Origin: Paenibacillus polymyxa
GTDB taxonomy: Bacteria > Bacillota > Bacilli > Paenibacillales > Paenibacillaceae
Reading direction: 5' to 3'
Assembly: GCF_018614975.1 (NCBI RefSeq)
Contig: NZ_JAGGNR010000010.1
Coordinates: forward strand, 124,001-188,000
DNA length: 64,000 nucleotides
Shown in pieces: positions 27,683-36,902 of this stretch. A program made the translations under genes and the position numbers. Numbering within the stretch: position 1 is the stretch's first letter; every line of letters starts with the position of its first letter. The notes under the pieces were generated by a model. That model was not told where the DNA came from. It saw nothing but the letters and a program-made list of their open reading frames with translations, and made no database searches.

Positions 27683-28798
27683 ATGAAGGGACGGTCAGGG
27701 GTTGTCCGCCGCAGGCGGACAACAAATAGACAAACGACAGCAGGAAGAACAGGAATTAACAAGCGTCCTAGGAACAAGAAGCATGTAGATATTAAACAAA
27801 CAAGAAGAAGCCGATCAAAGTCTGGCCAAGTAAATCTGCACTTGATGTGGAAAGCGGGGCAAGTTGCAGGAAGCGAGGCAAAGGCGAACAACACAGTATC
27901 AGAAAAACATGCACGTCTCGTATGGAATGCACACGCGGCGAACGTTGCGGAGCTAAGCAACTTCGAGCTAACCCTGAAAGCAGGTAAGGCATTTATGCAG
28001 GGTTATGCTCATGCCTCGGGACATTCATTCCAGATCGTGCCGCTACCTTTTCGTCATTCGGCTGCTGCCGTTGTCTGTGCCTGTAATGAGGAACACACAC
28101 TGGGGCAGGTGTTATTGCAACTAAAGCGGTTGCCTCTGACGGATATTATTGTGGTACTGAATGGAACGACAGATGACAGTTTGAAGCAGGTACTAAGTCA
28201 GCCGGGACTTATAGTAGTCTATGAACCTGATCGGGCAGGACATGATGTGGGCAGGGCACTTGGAGCCAAGATGACGGATGCGGAGACGGTACTTTTTGTG
28301 GATGGAGATATGGTCGTCTCGGCTGAACAGCTTGCACCCTTTCTGTTCGCGGTTGATCGGGGACAGGATGTGGCGTTGAATAATCTGACGTCTTTGCTTC
28401 CTGCGTTTGCAGGGCAGGATGAGGTAAGCCGGATCAAAGCATATCTGAACCGAACGTTAGGCAGGGCAGATCTTGGTTCCAATTCCATGACAGCCGTGCC
28501 CCATGCCTTGTCTCGTCGTATGATTCAGACCGTGAAACCAGCATCACTGACCGTTCCACCTAAGGCACAAAGTTTAGCTATTCAGCATGGAATGAACGTC
28601 TCGGCACCAAGTCAGGTGGATGTTATTCGTTCCAATCGGTTGCGTCCTGGTAACACGGGAAGTGGGAATGATGTCGCCAAATTGATCATCGGAGATCATC
28701 TGGAGGCACTGGCTACATTGCTGGGTACAGGTTGGAATCCAGCCCAGACACATACACTCTCCCGTGTAGAAGTGGCTTACAGGAGGAACGCCAGATGA
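27683..28798 (+). CDS. Paralogous GT2-type glycosyltransferase with basic tail
   Basis: 371 residues. An Arg/Lys-rich tail of about 60 residues (GVVRRRRTTNRQ), a spacer with MQGYAHASG, then a GT-A-like domain: VVCACNEEHTLG, VVLNGTTDDS, FVDGDMVV. SNSMTAVPHALSRRM and the following VPPKAQ match the preceding gene, so the two are paralogs. The start at 27683 follows GGAGGTGAGG; longer readings from 27569 or 27644 are less well supported. Its stop overlaps the next start by 4 bp. Confidence 0.72.
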   Translation: MKGRSGVVRRRRTTNRQTTAGRTGINKRPRNKKHVDIKQTRRSRSKSGQVNLHLMWKAGQVAGSEAKANNTVSEKHARLVWNAHAANVAELSNFELTLKAGKAFMQGYAHASGHSFQIVPLPFRHSAAAVVCACNEEHTLGQVLLQLKRLPLTDIIVVLNGTTDDSLKQVLSQPGLIVVYEPDRAGHDVGRALGAKMTDAETVLFVDGDMVVSAEQLAPFLFAVDRGQDVALNNLTSLLPAFAGQDEVSRIKAYLNRTLGRADLGSNSMTAVPHALSRRMIQTVKPASLTVPPKAQSLAIQHGMNVSAPSQVDVIRSNRLRPGNTGSGNDVAKLIIGDHLEALATLLGTGWNPAQTHTLSRVEVAYRRNAR

Positions 28799-29568
28799 CA
28801 CTGACGAGTATAATTATCCCAACTTACAATGGTCTGGATCTGATCAGGCCCTGCATCGATGCCATACGTCAATACTCAGGCGATCCTGCGTCATATGAAA
28901 TTATCGTGGTAGACAACGGCTCGACGGATGGAACGGCTGAATATTGTGCGCGAGAACGAATTCGATTTGTAAGGTTCCCGGACAATCGGGGGTTTCCGGC
29001 AGCGTGTAACGCTGGACTTCGTGCAGCTTGCGGGGATGAGCTGTTGCTGTTGAACAATGATGTTACGGTCACGCCACGTTGGCTGGAGAACCTGCGAACG
29101 GCTCTGTACAGTGACGCAAGTATTGGGATCACGGGTCCTGTTACGAATTATGCAAGCGGCATCCAGCAGATTGAACTGGCGTTTCGGGATATGGAACATT
29201 TTCAGGAGTTGGCCAATTCCAATAATGTTGCGGATTCTTCAAGGTGGAGGGAAGTACGCCGGATCGTTGGTCTGTGCATGCTGATAAAACGAAATGTAGT
29301 CGAATCGGTTGGACTGCTTGACGAGGCATATTCTCCGGGACACTATGAGGATGACGATTATTGTTATAGAGCAAGATTGCAGGGATATCGCTTGCTGGTA
29401 TGTGGAGATGTTCTCGTGCATCATCAGGGAAGTGCCAGCTTCCAGAAGACAGATCCGGTAGCGTGGAAACAGCTGCTTGAGCGTAATCGTTCGATTTTTA
29501 TGAACAAATGGCATGTCGATCCGCTTGAATATATGGACATATCCGATGAAGGAGGGAACGTGGAATGA
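28795..29568 (+). CDS. GT2 family glycosyltransferase (rhamnosyl/GlcNAc-transferase-like)
   Basis: 257-residue single-domain GT-A enzyme: SIIIPTYNGLDLI, EIIVVDNGSTDGT, RGFPAACNAGL, LLLNNDV (metal-binding), and GHYEDDDYCYRARLQGY with the catalytic base region. This is the WbbL/SpsA-like branch. It lacks a basic tail, unlike its neighbours. ATGA overlaps join it to the genes on both sides, so translation is coupled. GGAGG precedes the start. Confidence 0.88.
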   Translation: MTLTSIIIPTYNGLDLIRPCIDAIRQYSGDPASYEIIVVDNGSTDGTAEYCARERIRFVRFPDNRGFPAACNAGLRAACGDELLLLNNDVTVTPRWLENLRTALYSDASIGITGPVTNYASGIQQIELAFRDMEHFQELANSNNVADSSRWREVRRIVGLCMLIKRNVVESVGLLDEAYSPGHYEDDDYCYRARLQGYRLLVCGDVLVHHQGSASFQKTDPVAWKQLLERNRSIFMNKWHVDPLEYMDISDEGGNVE

Positions 29569-30296
29569 AAGGTGTAATTCTTGCCGGCGGAACAGGAACT
29601 AGACTGTATCCGCTGACCCGGCTCATTAATAAACATCTGCTTCCAGTCGGTAAACATCCGATGATTATGTATGGCATCGACAGGCTCCGCCAGGCAGGCA
29701 TTGATGATCTATTGATTGTGATCAACAAACATTCCGCCGGGTTATATACAGAGTATCTTGGTGGCGGAGCGGATCATGGGGTCAAGTTGACTTATCGCAT
29801 TCAGGAAAAGGCAGGCGGGATTGCGGAAGCATTGGATCTGGCAACTTCCTTTATTCTTCCTGGCGAAAAATTCGTTGTGCTTCTCGGAGATAATCTCTTC
29901 AGCGATGATCTGAAGCCTTATGTGGACCGTTACATGCAGCAGCCTGCTGGTACAGCGCGAGTTCTGCTCAAAGAGGTGGATGATGCAAGACGTTACGGGG
30001 TGCCTGTTTTTGATCCAAAGCATCCAGAGCGAATCTCGTACATTGAGGAGAAGCCAAGCCAGCCGAAAACCTCTTATTGTGTGACGGGCATATACATGTA
30101 TGACGATCATGTATTTAACCTGATTCGCAACATTGCGCCGTCTGCGCGTGGAGAACTTGAAATTACGGATGTGAATAATCACTACGCGTCTGCTGGCGGA
30201 CTGGAATACGATGTTTTGCAGAAATACTGGAGTGATGCAGGTACATTTGATTCGCTCCAGGAAGCTGCTGTCCGCATGAAAGGACAGTTACCCTAA
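29565..30296 (+). CDS. Sugar-phosphate nucleotidyltransferase (RmlA-like)
   Basis: 243 residues: GVILAGGTGTRLYPLT (nucleotide binding), an early Lys in LINKHLLPVGKHPMI, LGDNLFSD (metal site) and YIEEKPSQPKT. This is the glucose-1-phosphate thymidylyltransferase fold, shorter than RmlA (about 290 residues) as in SpsI-type spore polysaccharide enzymes. It should supply an activated sugar to the operon's transferases. No rmlBCD genes follow. The start overlaps the previous stop by 4 bp. Confidence 0.87.
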   Translation: MKGVILAGGTGTRLYPLTRLINKHLLPVGKHPMIMYGIDRLRQAGIDDLLIVINKHSAGLYTEYLGGGADHGVKLTYRIQEKAGGIAEALDLATSFILPGEKFVVLLGDNLFSDDLKPYVDRYMQQPAGTARVLLKEVDDARRYGVPVFDPKHPERISYIEEKPSQPKTSYCVTGIYMYDDHVFNLIRNIAPSARGELEITDVNNHYASAGGLEYDVLQKYWSDAGTFDSLQEAAVRMKGQLP

Positions 30297-30351
30297 AATA
30301 TATGCGACTGATGCTGCCGCTGTGCGGTGCCCCATGGGAGCAGAACACTCT

Positions 30352-30384
30352 GCGCCGGAGCTGGAAGGATGCTCCGGCGCTTTG
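30352..30384 (+). terminator. Strong hairpin inside the operon
   Basis: GCGCCGGAGC (30352-30361) pairs with GCTCCGGCGC (30371-30380), followed only by TTTG. It may attenuate transcription or protect the upstream mRNA between the nucleotidyltransferase and the GT-D gene. Confidence 0.45.
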
Positions 30385-30425
30385 CGCAGCGACAATCCTC
30401 GTGCATTGCCAAAGGAGGGAATGGC

Positions 30426-31826
30426 GTGAGAGTAGTGACACGCACCGGGGCTGTTAGGGCCTCCGTGTCGGGTAAGCCCCGGGGCATCCACCCGGCCGTA
30501 TTTATGGGCAGGGGCACTCCGGCAGCAGGTACAGGGTCTGCTGGAGTCAGAGGTGTGAAGTCAGGGAAACGGAGTACCCTGAACAAAGGGGGTACATCTG
30601 CAGGCGCAGCGCATAAGGTCCGTGCAGGCAAAGCGAGCAGCACGGGCAGTGTTGTTGGCAGGGCAGGCAAAGCTGGCCGTGCGAGCGCGAGCAAAGCGGC
30701 AAGAACCAGCCGCACCGGCAAAGGCAAAGCCGGTCTGCGCCAGGCCACTGCTGGGCGCAGGCCGGCACCAGCGCGGGGCCGGCGTGCCGCTGCCCGCGCC
30801 AAGCAGCGCACGGCGATGCGCCGTGCGCCCATGCCAGCACCGCAAGCCAGCACGCCACAGGCGATGCCTGCCAGCGGTGCTGGCCCCGCCCCGCGCCAGG
30901 CGACACACCCGAAGGGTGTTGCCCCCGCTGGGCGGGGAGGCGCTGCCGGTGCGAAGGGCTTGCCGCCTCCGCCCGCGGAGCACGCAGTGCAGGCGGAGGC
31001 CGTGCCCGGCGGCTACGCCGAGGGCTACCGCGACGGCGTATTCGCCGGTGGGGAGGCGCTGGTGGCGCAGCACATCCCGCCGGATCACATTCTGCCTGCC
31101 GTGGCGGCGGCAGATCTCATCGCGGCGGGATTCCGCCAATATGCGCCCAGCCTGGCCCGGCTGTCCAGCCCGCATGAGATGGCTGGACACATCATGGCGG
31201 CGCTGGATGCGCAGCGCCCCTTGTCTGTCGTTCGCCTCGGAGATGGCGAACTGCTCACGCTGGCAGCCGATACAGTGCTGCCAGGCCAGGAAGTGCAGGA
31301 GCTGGCACCGTTTCTGCCCTATGCAGGGGTGCCATGCTCAACGCCAGACATCCGCGCGATGCTTGCGGAAGCCATACGGGCCGCCGACTGGGTTGGCGTG
31401 CCGATCTCGCGGGCGCCCACATTCCAGGGGCTGTTATTCCCGGTATTGCGTCACTTCGGGATCGACTGGTCCCGGCTGAAATTGACCAGTTCCACGATCA
31501 ATTACAGTCTGCATCAGTCCGGCCTGGTGTTGCCCTTGCTGCAAGGACGGCGGGTTCTGCTCATAGGCAGCCAGGCACCAGAGCTTGCGGCACTGCTGCA
31601 AAACAGGGGGATTCATGTCACAGGCATCATTGGTTCTGTGGCGGGAGTCATGGATATTCCGAGGGTGATGCAGCAAACCGCAGAACATGCTTTTGATATC
31701 GCGTTGGTGGCAGCGGGAATTCCGGCGGTCATTCTGTGTCGGCGGATTGCAGGTGAGCTCGGCAAGGTCGCTCTGGATTTTGGACATTTGGCTGACAAAC
31801 TGGTAACAGGAGAGCTTCAACTCTAG
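30426..31826 (+). CDS. GT-D fold glycosyltransferase with long basic low-complexity tail
   Basis: 466 residues. The first 190 are Ala/Gly/Arg/Lys/Pro-rich with RAGKA-like repeats and much higher G+C than neighbours. Then come GGYAEGYRDGVFAGG (about residues 194-208) and a catalytic domain with VVRLGDGELLTLA, the GDGE signature of the GT-D (DUF1792) fold, plus SRAPTFQGLLFPVL and VLLIGSQAPELAALL. It probably transfers a sugar to a glycoprotein. The GTG at 30426 is chosen for AAAGGAGG 7 bases upstream. Confidence 0.75.
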   Translation: MRVVTRTGAVRASVSGKPRGIHPAVFMGRGTPAAGTGSAGVRGVKSGKRSTLNKGGTSAGAAHKVRAGKASSTGSVVGRAGKAGRASASKAARTSRTGKGKAGLRQATAGRRPAPARGRRAAARAKQRTAMRRAPMPAPQASTPQAMPASGAGPAPRQATHPKGVAPAGRGGAAGAKGLPPPPAEHAVQAEAVPGGYAEGYRDGVFAGGEALVAQHIPPDHILPAVAAADLIAAGFRQYAPSLARLSSPHEMAGHIMAALDAQRPLSVVRLGDGELLTLAADTVLPGQEVQELAPFLPYAGVPCSTPDIRAMLAEAIRAADWVGVPISRAPTFQGLLFPVLRHFGIDWSRLKLTSSTINYSLHQSGLVLPLLQGRRVLLIGSQAPELAALLQNRGIHVTGIIGSVAGVMDIPRVMQQTAEHAFDIALVAAGIPAVILCRRIAGELGKVALDFGHLADKLVTGELQL

Positions 31827-31892
31827 TGGACCGTCCGGGGGCTGGTCATGTGCGTGTTGGCCTCACGGACAAGTGGAAATGGAGGGAGCAAC

Positions 31893-33524
31893 ATGAGCAC
31901 ACCCGATCAACAGCGCGGGGAAGAACGTCATAGCCGCAGTGAAAACAACCGCAATGGCAGCATAAGCAGCGAAAAAAAAGCGGACCGCCGTGCCACACAG
32001 TACGATGTCTCGCGATCTGACATGGCAGTCCTTCATGCAGCAGGTCGTCGCTCAATACGGAAATCCAGACGTAAAGGCAAAAGCAGGCGCACAGCCAAAG
32101 GCGCAAGGCTCTACAAACAGGGGTATAACAGAGGATACAACGAAGGTGTCCGCCAGGGACAGAGCTCGTTTGGTCTTGTTTTTGAAGGAGTTAGCATCAT
32201 TATCCCCACGTACAATCAGCGGGACTATGTGCTGCAATGTGTGTCGAGTATCGAAAAGCATACACCTGCCCCCTTCGAGATCATTGTCGTGGATAATGCC
32301 TCCAAGGATGGAACTGCCGAGGCCATGCTCCGCAAAGGCGGCATGGTGAGGGTTGCTGCCCTGGATCAGAACCGGGGGTTTGCCGGAGGTGTCAATCATG
32401 GGCTGATGATGGCGAGAGGACGACATATCCTTGTGCTGAACAACGATACGCTCGTTACTCCGGGCTGGCTGGATAACATGATGACTTGTCTTGCCAGTGA
32501 TCCGAAGATTGGTGTAGTGGGTCCGGTGACCAACTATATTGGCGGGGATCAGCAGATTCAGGTTCCGTACCGTGAGGTAGAAGAGATGTGGCCTTTTGCC
32601 GCCACACATAATCGTCCGGATGCAGACAAACATCGAATAACCGATCGCCTGGTCGGATTCTGCTGGCTGTTCTCACGGGAGCTGCTGGAACGGGTAGGTT
32701 ATCTGGACGAAGGGTACGCGGTGGGCAATTTCGAAGATGACGACTGGATCATTCGGGTGAAGCTGGCAGGATACCAGCTTGCGGTAGCCGGGGATGCTTT
32801 TATCCACCACTTCGGAAGTGTCAGTATGAAAGCCTTGGGTGAGCAAGACTTTGCTGTAGTGAATAAGGATAACGAGCAGTTTTATAGCCAAAAGTGGGGA
32901 GATCCCCATGCGCTGGTTGCCGAAACCTCCCGCTTGGCGAGACAACAAACCTCTGGTACCCCATCCGGTCAACAAGAGGATGGTGACACTAACCCAATGG
33001 ATCCGCGTCAGCGAATCTCAACGCAGGGTAGCCAAGATCCAGCATTACAGTTCAGACACAGTTATGACTTCTACCCGGAAGGTTCGTTCCTGTCCGATGC
33101 CAAAGGTGATGTCTATACTTTAACTGGCGGTCGGCGGCGTAAGCTGAATATCCCTGTACCGCGTGGAATATCTCCTGTTCAGATTGCCAAACCGGACCTG
33201 CTCGCCATTCCTGCCGGAGAAGCACTGATATCAGCGGGGGAATTGCAAGGCTGGCCGATGGAGACACATCAGTTACCCACGACAGCAGTTGAGAGTTCTC
33301 ACAATGGTTGGGCAGAAGGAAGTATTGTTGCCGCAGTGGATGCACCCGAGATTCGATATCAGATCAGCGGAGACAAGCGGAGACGATTTGTATCGGTCTA
33401 TGCGGCAGAACGTTGGGGTGTACATTCTGGGCATATTATCAATGTGTCTGCGGACCAACTGAATTCGATGGAAGAAGGCTGGCCCATTATCGCCCCACCT
33501 CAGCTCTTGAACCCGGATCTGTAA
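31893..33524 (+). CDS. GT2 glycosyltransferase with GYxxG tail and extra C-terminal domain
   Basis: 543 residues. An Arg/Lys-rich tail (SIRKSRRKGKSRR), then YKQGYNRGYNEGVRQG (residues 74-89), then a GT-A domain: SIIIPTYNQRDYVL, EIIVVDNASKDGT, RGFAGGVNHGL, LVLNNDT and GNFEDDDWIIRVKLAGY, closely like the 28795 enzyme. Residues from about 385 form a separate module of about 150 residues (LSDAKGDVYTLTGGRRRKLN, ISGDKRRRFVSVYAAERWGV) that I do not recognise. The start at 31893 follows GGAGGGAG. Last gene of the operon. Confidence 0.78.
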   Translation: MSTPDQQRGEERHSRSENNRNGSISSEKKADRRATQYDVSRSDMAVLHAAGRRSIRKSRRKGKSRRTAKGARLYKQGYNRGYNEGVRQGQSSFGLVFEGVSIIIPTYNQRDYVLQCVSSIEKHTPAPFEIIVVDNASKDGTAEAMLRKGGMVRVAALDQNRGFAGGVNHGLMMARGRHILVLNNDTLVTPGWLDNMMTCLASDPKIGVVGPVTNYIGGDQQIQVPYREVEEMWPFAATHNRPDADKHRITDRLVGFCWLFSRELLERVGYLDEGYAVGNFEDDDWIIRVKLAGYQLAVAGDAFIHHFGSVSMKALGEQDFAVVNKDNEQFYSQKWGDPHALVAETSRLARQQTSGTPSGQQEDGDTNPMDPRQRISTQGSQDPALQFRHSYDFYPEGSFLSDAKGDVYTLTGGRRRKLNIPVPRGISPVQIAKPDLLAIPAGEALISAGELQGWPMETHQLPTTAVESSHNGWAEGSIVAAVDAPEIRYQISGDKRRRFVSVYAAERWGVHSGHIINVSADQLNSMEEGWPIIAPPQLLNPDL

Positions 33525-33558
33525 TGTCAGGCGATCTGTTTATGCGAATCAGCAGCAT

Positions 33559-33616
33559 GATGCGGAATGGAAAATGTAGCGGTATCCTGTGGAATCGCTC
33601 TGATTCATTCCGCATC
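33559..33616 (+). terminator. Hairpin after the glycosylation operon
   Basis: GATGCGGAATG (33559-33569) pairs with CATTCCGCATC (33606-33616). No T tract follows, so a terminator role is uncertain. Confidence 0.4.
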
Positions 33617-33719
33617 CGAATATTACATATGAGTAGGTAGCTAGACTATTGAGCAGAGCGATTCATTCCTGTAAAATAAGCCATCTTTCAAATTTATAAT
33701 TTAATGATGGAAATATTTG

Positions 33720-33749
33720 TTGACGGTCCCCAAAAAGATGTGCTATATT
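33720..33749 (+). promoter_or_regulatory. Promoter of the zincophore operon
   Basis: TTGACG (33720-33725), 18-bp spacer, TATATT (33744-33749) with a TG one base before it (extended -10). Transcription would start near 33756, directly in front of the Zur-type box. Confidence 0.65.
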
Positions 33750-33763
33750 TTTCTCGACCTTTT

Positions 33764-33782
33764 AATCGTAATAATTACTATT
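33764..33782 (+). promoter_or_regulatory. Zur-type operator 1
   Basis: AATCGTAATAATTACTATT is a 9-1-9 inverted repeat with one mismatch, fitting the known Bacillus Zur box (AAATCGTAATnATTACGATTT). It lies just downstream of the predicted start of transcription of cntK, ideal for repression when zinc is plentiful. Confidence 0.85.
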
Positions 33783-33815
33783 AGAGAAAAATGAAGAACA
33801 GGAGTAGCTGCTGCG

Positions 33816-34676
33816 ATGAAACAGGAGATCGATTTTATCAAGTTCAGTCCCACCCAAAACATGACGATTCTGGTTAAAACGGATCATGTAGCCGAGCAAT
33901 ACAGTCATATTGCAACTCGTCTAATGTCGTATGACAACGTTTACGCTGAGCAAGTGGGATTCATTGAACCAACGAGGAGACCGGAAGCCGCTGCCCACCT
34001 GGAAATGGCCGGAGGAGAGTTCTGTGGCAATGCTTGCATGGCACTTGCAGCACACCTCGCATCTGAAGCAGGACTGGCACAACAGGAATCGATGGACATC
34101 GTGCTGGAGGTTTCTGGAACCGAGCAATTGATCATGTGCCATGTGAAGAAGCAGCAGAACGAATATGAATGCCAGGTAGCCATGCCGATACCGAAGCAGA
34201 TCGAACAACGAACAATCCGATACGAAGGCATCGAGCTCGATATGGTGATCATCCGGTACGCTGAGTTCATCCATATCGTGATCGAAGTCGATGACTTCGA
34301 CGATATGATGAAGAAGAGGGCACAGACCCTTGCAAGATTACTGGGATTAACCCTTGGAGATAAGCTGATCGGTATCTTGTTATATCAATCACACTTGGAA
34401 GAAATGGCCCCACTCATCTATGTTCCGGAGCTGGATAGTCTGATCTGGGAGAGAGGGTGTGGTTCGGGTACGGCCTCCGTAGGAGCCTATCTCGCTTGGA
34501 GCCAGCAGAGGCAGATTACGCAGTACATCAAGCAGCCCGGTGGTGCGATCAAAGTGGTAGCCCATTGGGAAGGCGCAGAACTTGGGAGTATTACGATTGA
34601 AGGATCTGTTGGCATCGTGGCACAGGGCAAAGCCTTCATAGATGCTCCAGCAGAATGGAGCGTTATAAACGCATGA
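33816..34676 (+). CDS. cntK: Histidine racemase for opine metallophore (CntK-like)
   Basis: 286-residue DapF-fold epimerase. The two catalytic cysteines are in GGEFCGNACMA (about residue 72) and ERGCGSGTASVG (about residue 217). In S. aureus, CntK converts L- to D-histidine for staphylopine. It starts the cntKLM set and lies 33 bp after a Zur box. Its presence predicts a D-His-based product (staphylopine or bacillopaline type) rather than L-His pseudopaline. Confidence 0.88.
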   Translation: MKQEIDFIKFSPTQNMTILVKTDHVAEQYSHIATRLMSYDNVYAEQVGFIEPTRRPEAAAHLEMAGGEFCGNACMALAAHLASEAGLAQQESMDIVLEVSGTEQLIMCHVKKQQNEYECQVAMPIPKQIEQRTIRYEGIELDMVIIRYAEFIHIVIEVDDFDDMMKKRAQTLARLLGLTLGDKLIGILLYQSHLEEMAPLIYVPELDSLIWERGCGSGTASVGAYLAWSQQRQITQYIKQPGGAIKVVAHWEGAELGSITIEGSVGIVAQGKAFIDAPAEWSVINA

Positions 34677-34719
34677 GGTACATGATGCATGATCGAGACA
34701 ACGTATAGGGGGAAAAGAA

Positions 34720-35514
34720 ATGATCACATTGGTCCATTTTCAGACATGTTTGAGTGAGTTTGCAGAGAAATTCGATCAGCTTGCGAGCAAGTATGATCAT
34801 ACGATTCAGCATAGTTCGGAGCTGGAGGCTGTGATCAATGACTACTCCCGCTTTGTGACTGATCCGGAGAATAAGGCAGCTTGGGAACAGCTCGCGCATT
34901 CGGAGCTGGAAGAACTGGATTCGCTTGTATGGCAGTTAAGAAATAAATCAGCCCTGTGTGTGGCGATCATGGAGAAATATCGTGCATTAAAGTTAGAGAA
35001 CGGGGATGTACAGATTGCTGATTATTTCAAAAACATAGAAGAGTGTATCGATAAAGAATTCGGCAGTTTCCATGTCACTTCCGAATCCAACGTATTGTTG
35101 GTAGGCTCCGGTTCATTCCCAATGACACCATTACTCATCGCCAAGCGAACAGGTGCACAGGTCGTCGGGATCGATATTGACGAAGAGTCCATTACACTCG
35201 GGCGAAAAGTGGTGGAGACCCTGGGCACGGGTTTGAAGATTCGTTTGGAGTCAACATTGCTGGAGGATCTGGATTATACCAAGGAAGCAACCCATATCAT
35301 TTTCAGCTCTACGGTGGCCCCTAAATATGAGCTGCTTGATCAACTGTATGCCCTGACGAATGCGCAGGTGGTTGTAGCCATGAGATATGGTGACCAGTTA
35401 AAGTCATTGTTCAATTATCCGATGAGAGAGACGGACGGCAGCAAGTGGAAGCTGGTTGATACGATCCTGCGTCCGGATGATGTGTTTGATATTGCATTGT
35501 ACCAGAAAGCATAG
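34720..35514 (+). CDS. cntL: Nicotianamine synthase-like aminobutanoyltransferase (CntL-like)
   Basis: 264 residues. An N-terminal helical region, then a SAM-binding Rossmann core (NVLLVGSGSFPMTPLLIAKR, then VVGIDIDEES), and FSSTVAPKYELL, the pattern of CntL and nicotianamine synthase. It transfers one aminobutyrate from S-adenosylmethionine onto D-His. Length fits CntL (about 270). GGGGGAAA precedes ATG. It sits between cntK and cntM with short gaps. Confidence 0.88.
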   Translation: MITLVHFQTCLSEFAEKFDQLASKYDHTIQHSSELEAVINDYSRFVTDPENKAAWEQLAHSELEELDSLVWQLRNKSALCVAIMEKYRALKLENGDVQIADYFKNIEECIDKEFGSFHVTSESNVLLVGSGSFPMTPLLIAKRTGAQVVGIDIDEESITLGRKVVETLGTGLKIRLESTLLEDLDYTKEATHIIFSSTVAPKYELLDQLYALTNAQVVVAMRYGDQLKSLFNYPMRETDGSKWKLVDTILRPDDVFDIALYQKA

Positions 35515-35571
35515 CCATCCAAGTCAATCCAAATGGAGTCTAGGTTGAACTTTGAAAAAAAGGAGGCTTAT

Positions 35572-36873
35572 ATGACCAATCTACAGCGAATTCTGTTACT
35601 TGGAACAGGGCCTGCATCCATTCAGCTTGCGGTAACACTCAAACATCATCTCAACTGCTGTATAGGCATTGCCGGGAGACAATCGGCTCGTTCAGCGTCC
35701 GTATTCTCAGCCCTCGAACAGAGCAATGGGCGTATTCAGGTCAGCATTCAAAATGAGAAACATCAGCCGCTCGCAGGTGAGTGTTACGTTGATCATGTGT
35801 TCAAGGGATATGACACCATTGAAGGGGAATGGGATACACTCATTTTGGCTGTAACTACGGATGCTTATATCGATGTATTGGAACAAATGAATAGTGAATT
35901 CATCAAACAGCTGAAATGTATCATTCTGGTTTCTCCAACGTTCGGGTCGAATCGACTCGTAACCCATTACATGAGAGAGCGGAATGCAGAGCCGGAAGTG
36001 ATCAGTTTCTCTACCTACCTTGGAGATACCCGTTGGATGCACGAACATCCGTCGAATCATGTGATTACAACAGGGGTTAAGAAAAAGGTCTATATCGGTT
36101 CCACTCGTTACCCGTCTCAACAGGTCAGCAAGTTACGCCAAGTTTATGAACGTTTGGGTGTTGTGCTGGAAGGGATGCGATCTCCACTGGAGGCGGAAAC
36201 GAGAAATATCTCGTTGTACGTGCATCCACCCTTGTTCATGAATGACTTCTCATTAGAAGCCATCTTTGGAGCATCAGATACTCAGAAATACGTATACAAG
36301 ATGTATCCTGAAGGTCCGATTACACAGGTTTTGATCCGGGAAATGCGGGCACAGTGGCAGGAGATAATGAATATTACGGAACGACTTGATATTCAGGGAG
36401 TCAACCTGCTTCAATTCATGACGGATGACAACTATCCGGTTCGATTAGAGAGTATATCACGTCAGGATATCGAGAATTTCGATCAGCTGCAGGTCATTCA
36501 TCAAGAGTATCTATTATACATACGGTACACCTCATTATTGATTGATCCATTCTCGGAACCCGATTCGGAAGGCAAATATTTTGACTTTTCGGCAGTCCCA
36601 TTCCGTAAAACGTTCATGAACCGCGAAGGGGAACTGGACATCCCCCGTATGCCCAATGAAGATTACTACCGCATCAAAATCATTCAGGGCATTGCCAGAC
36701 ACCTCGATGTGAGCTGTCCAACCATTGATCAATTTATCGCCAGGTATGTGGCAAAGATTCAGGAAGTAGCTGATGCACACCCGAATCAACGCTTGTCCGA
36801 AGCCTTTGTGATCCAATCCTTTGACGAGGATATCCGGATGATCTGCACCGGACTTTCAAGTAGTTGGGTCTAG
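35572..36873 (+). CDS. cntM: Opine metallophore dehydrogenase (CntM-like)
   Basis: 433 residues. An N-terminal NADPH Rossmann motif (ILLLGTGPASIQLA, then GIAGRQSAR whose Arg can bind the 2'-phosphate), SPTFGSNRLV and SFSTYLGDTRW. The enzyme reductively condenses the CntL intermediate with a 2-oxo acid. Asp152 in GDTR aligns, by my recollection, with the Asp of the S. aureus enzyme that favours pyruvate, where the Pseudomonas enzyme has Ala and uses 2-oxoglutarate. The start at 35572 follows AAAGGAGG; the 35533 ATG has no site. Confidence 0.87.
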   Translation: MTNLQRILLLGTGPASIQLAVTLKHHLNCCIGIAGRQSARSASVFSALEQSNGRIQVSIQNEKHQPLAGECYVDHVFKGYDTIEGEWDTLILAVTTDAYIDVLEQMNSEFIKQLKCIILVSPTFGSNRLVTHYMRERNAEPEVISFSTYLGDTRWMHEHPSNHVITTGVKKKVYIGSTRYPSQQVSKLRQVYERLGVVLEGMRSPLEAETRNISLYVHPPLFMNDFSLEAIFGASDTQKYVYKMYPEGPITQVLIREMRAQWQEIMNITERLDIQGVNLLQFMTDDNYPVRLESISRQDIENFDQLQVIHQEYLLYIRYTSLLIDPFSEPDSEGKYFDFSAVPFRKTFMNREGELDIPRMPNEDYYRIKIIQGIARHLDVSCPTIDQFIARYVAKIQEVADAHPNQRLSEAFVIQSFDEDIRMICTGLSSSWV

Positions 36874-36902
36874 TTATATTAATTTAAGTAAGTTGAATTT
36901 AG

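Noticed and set aside
30561..31479. Overlapping Arg/Ala-rich frames of 186-285 codons on both strands
   Set aside because: They arise from the high G+C and low complexity of the GT-D tail; only the 30426 frame has a ribosome site and a recognisable domain.
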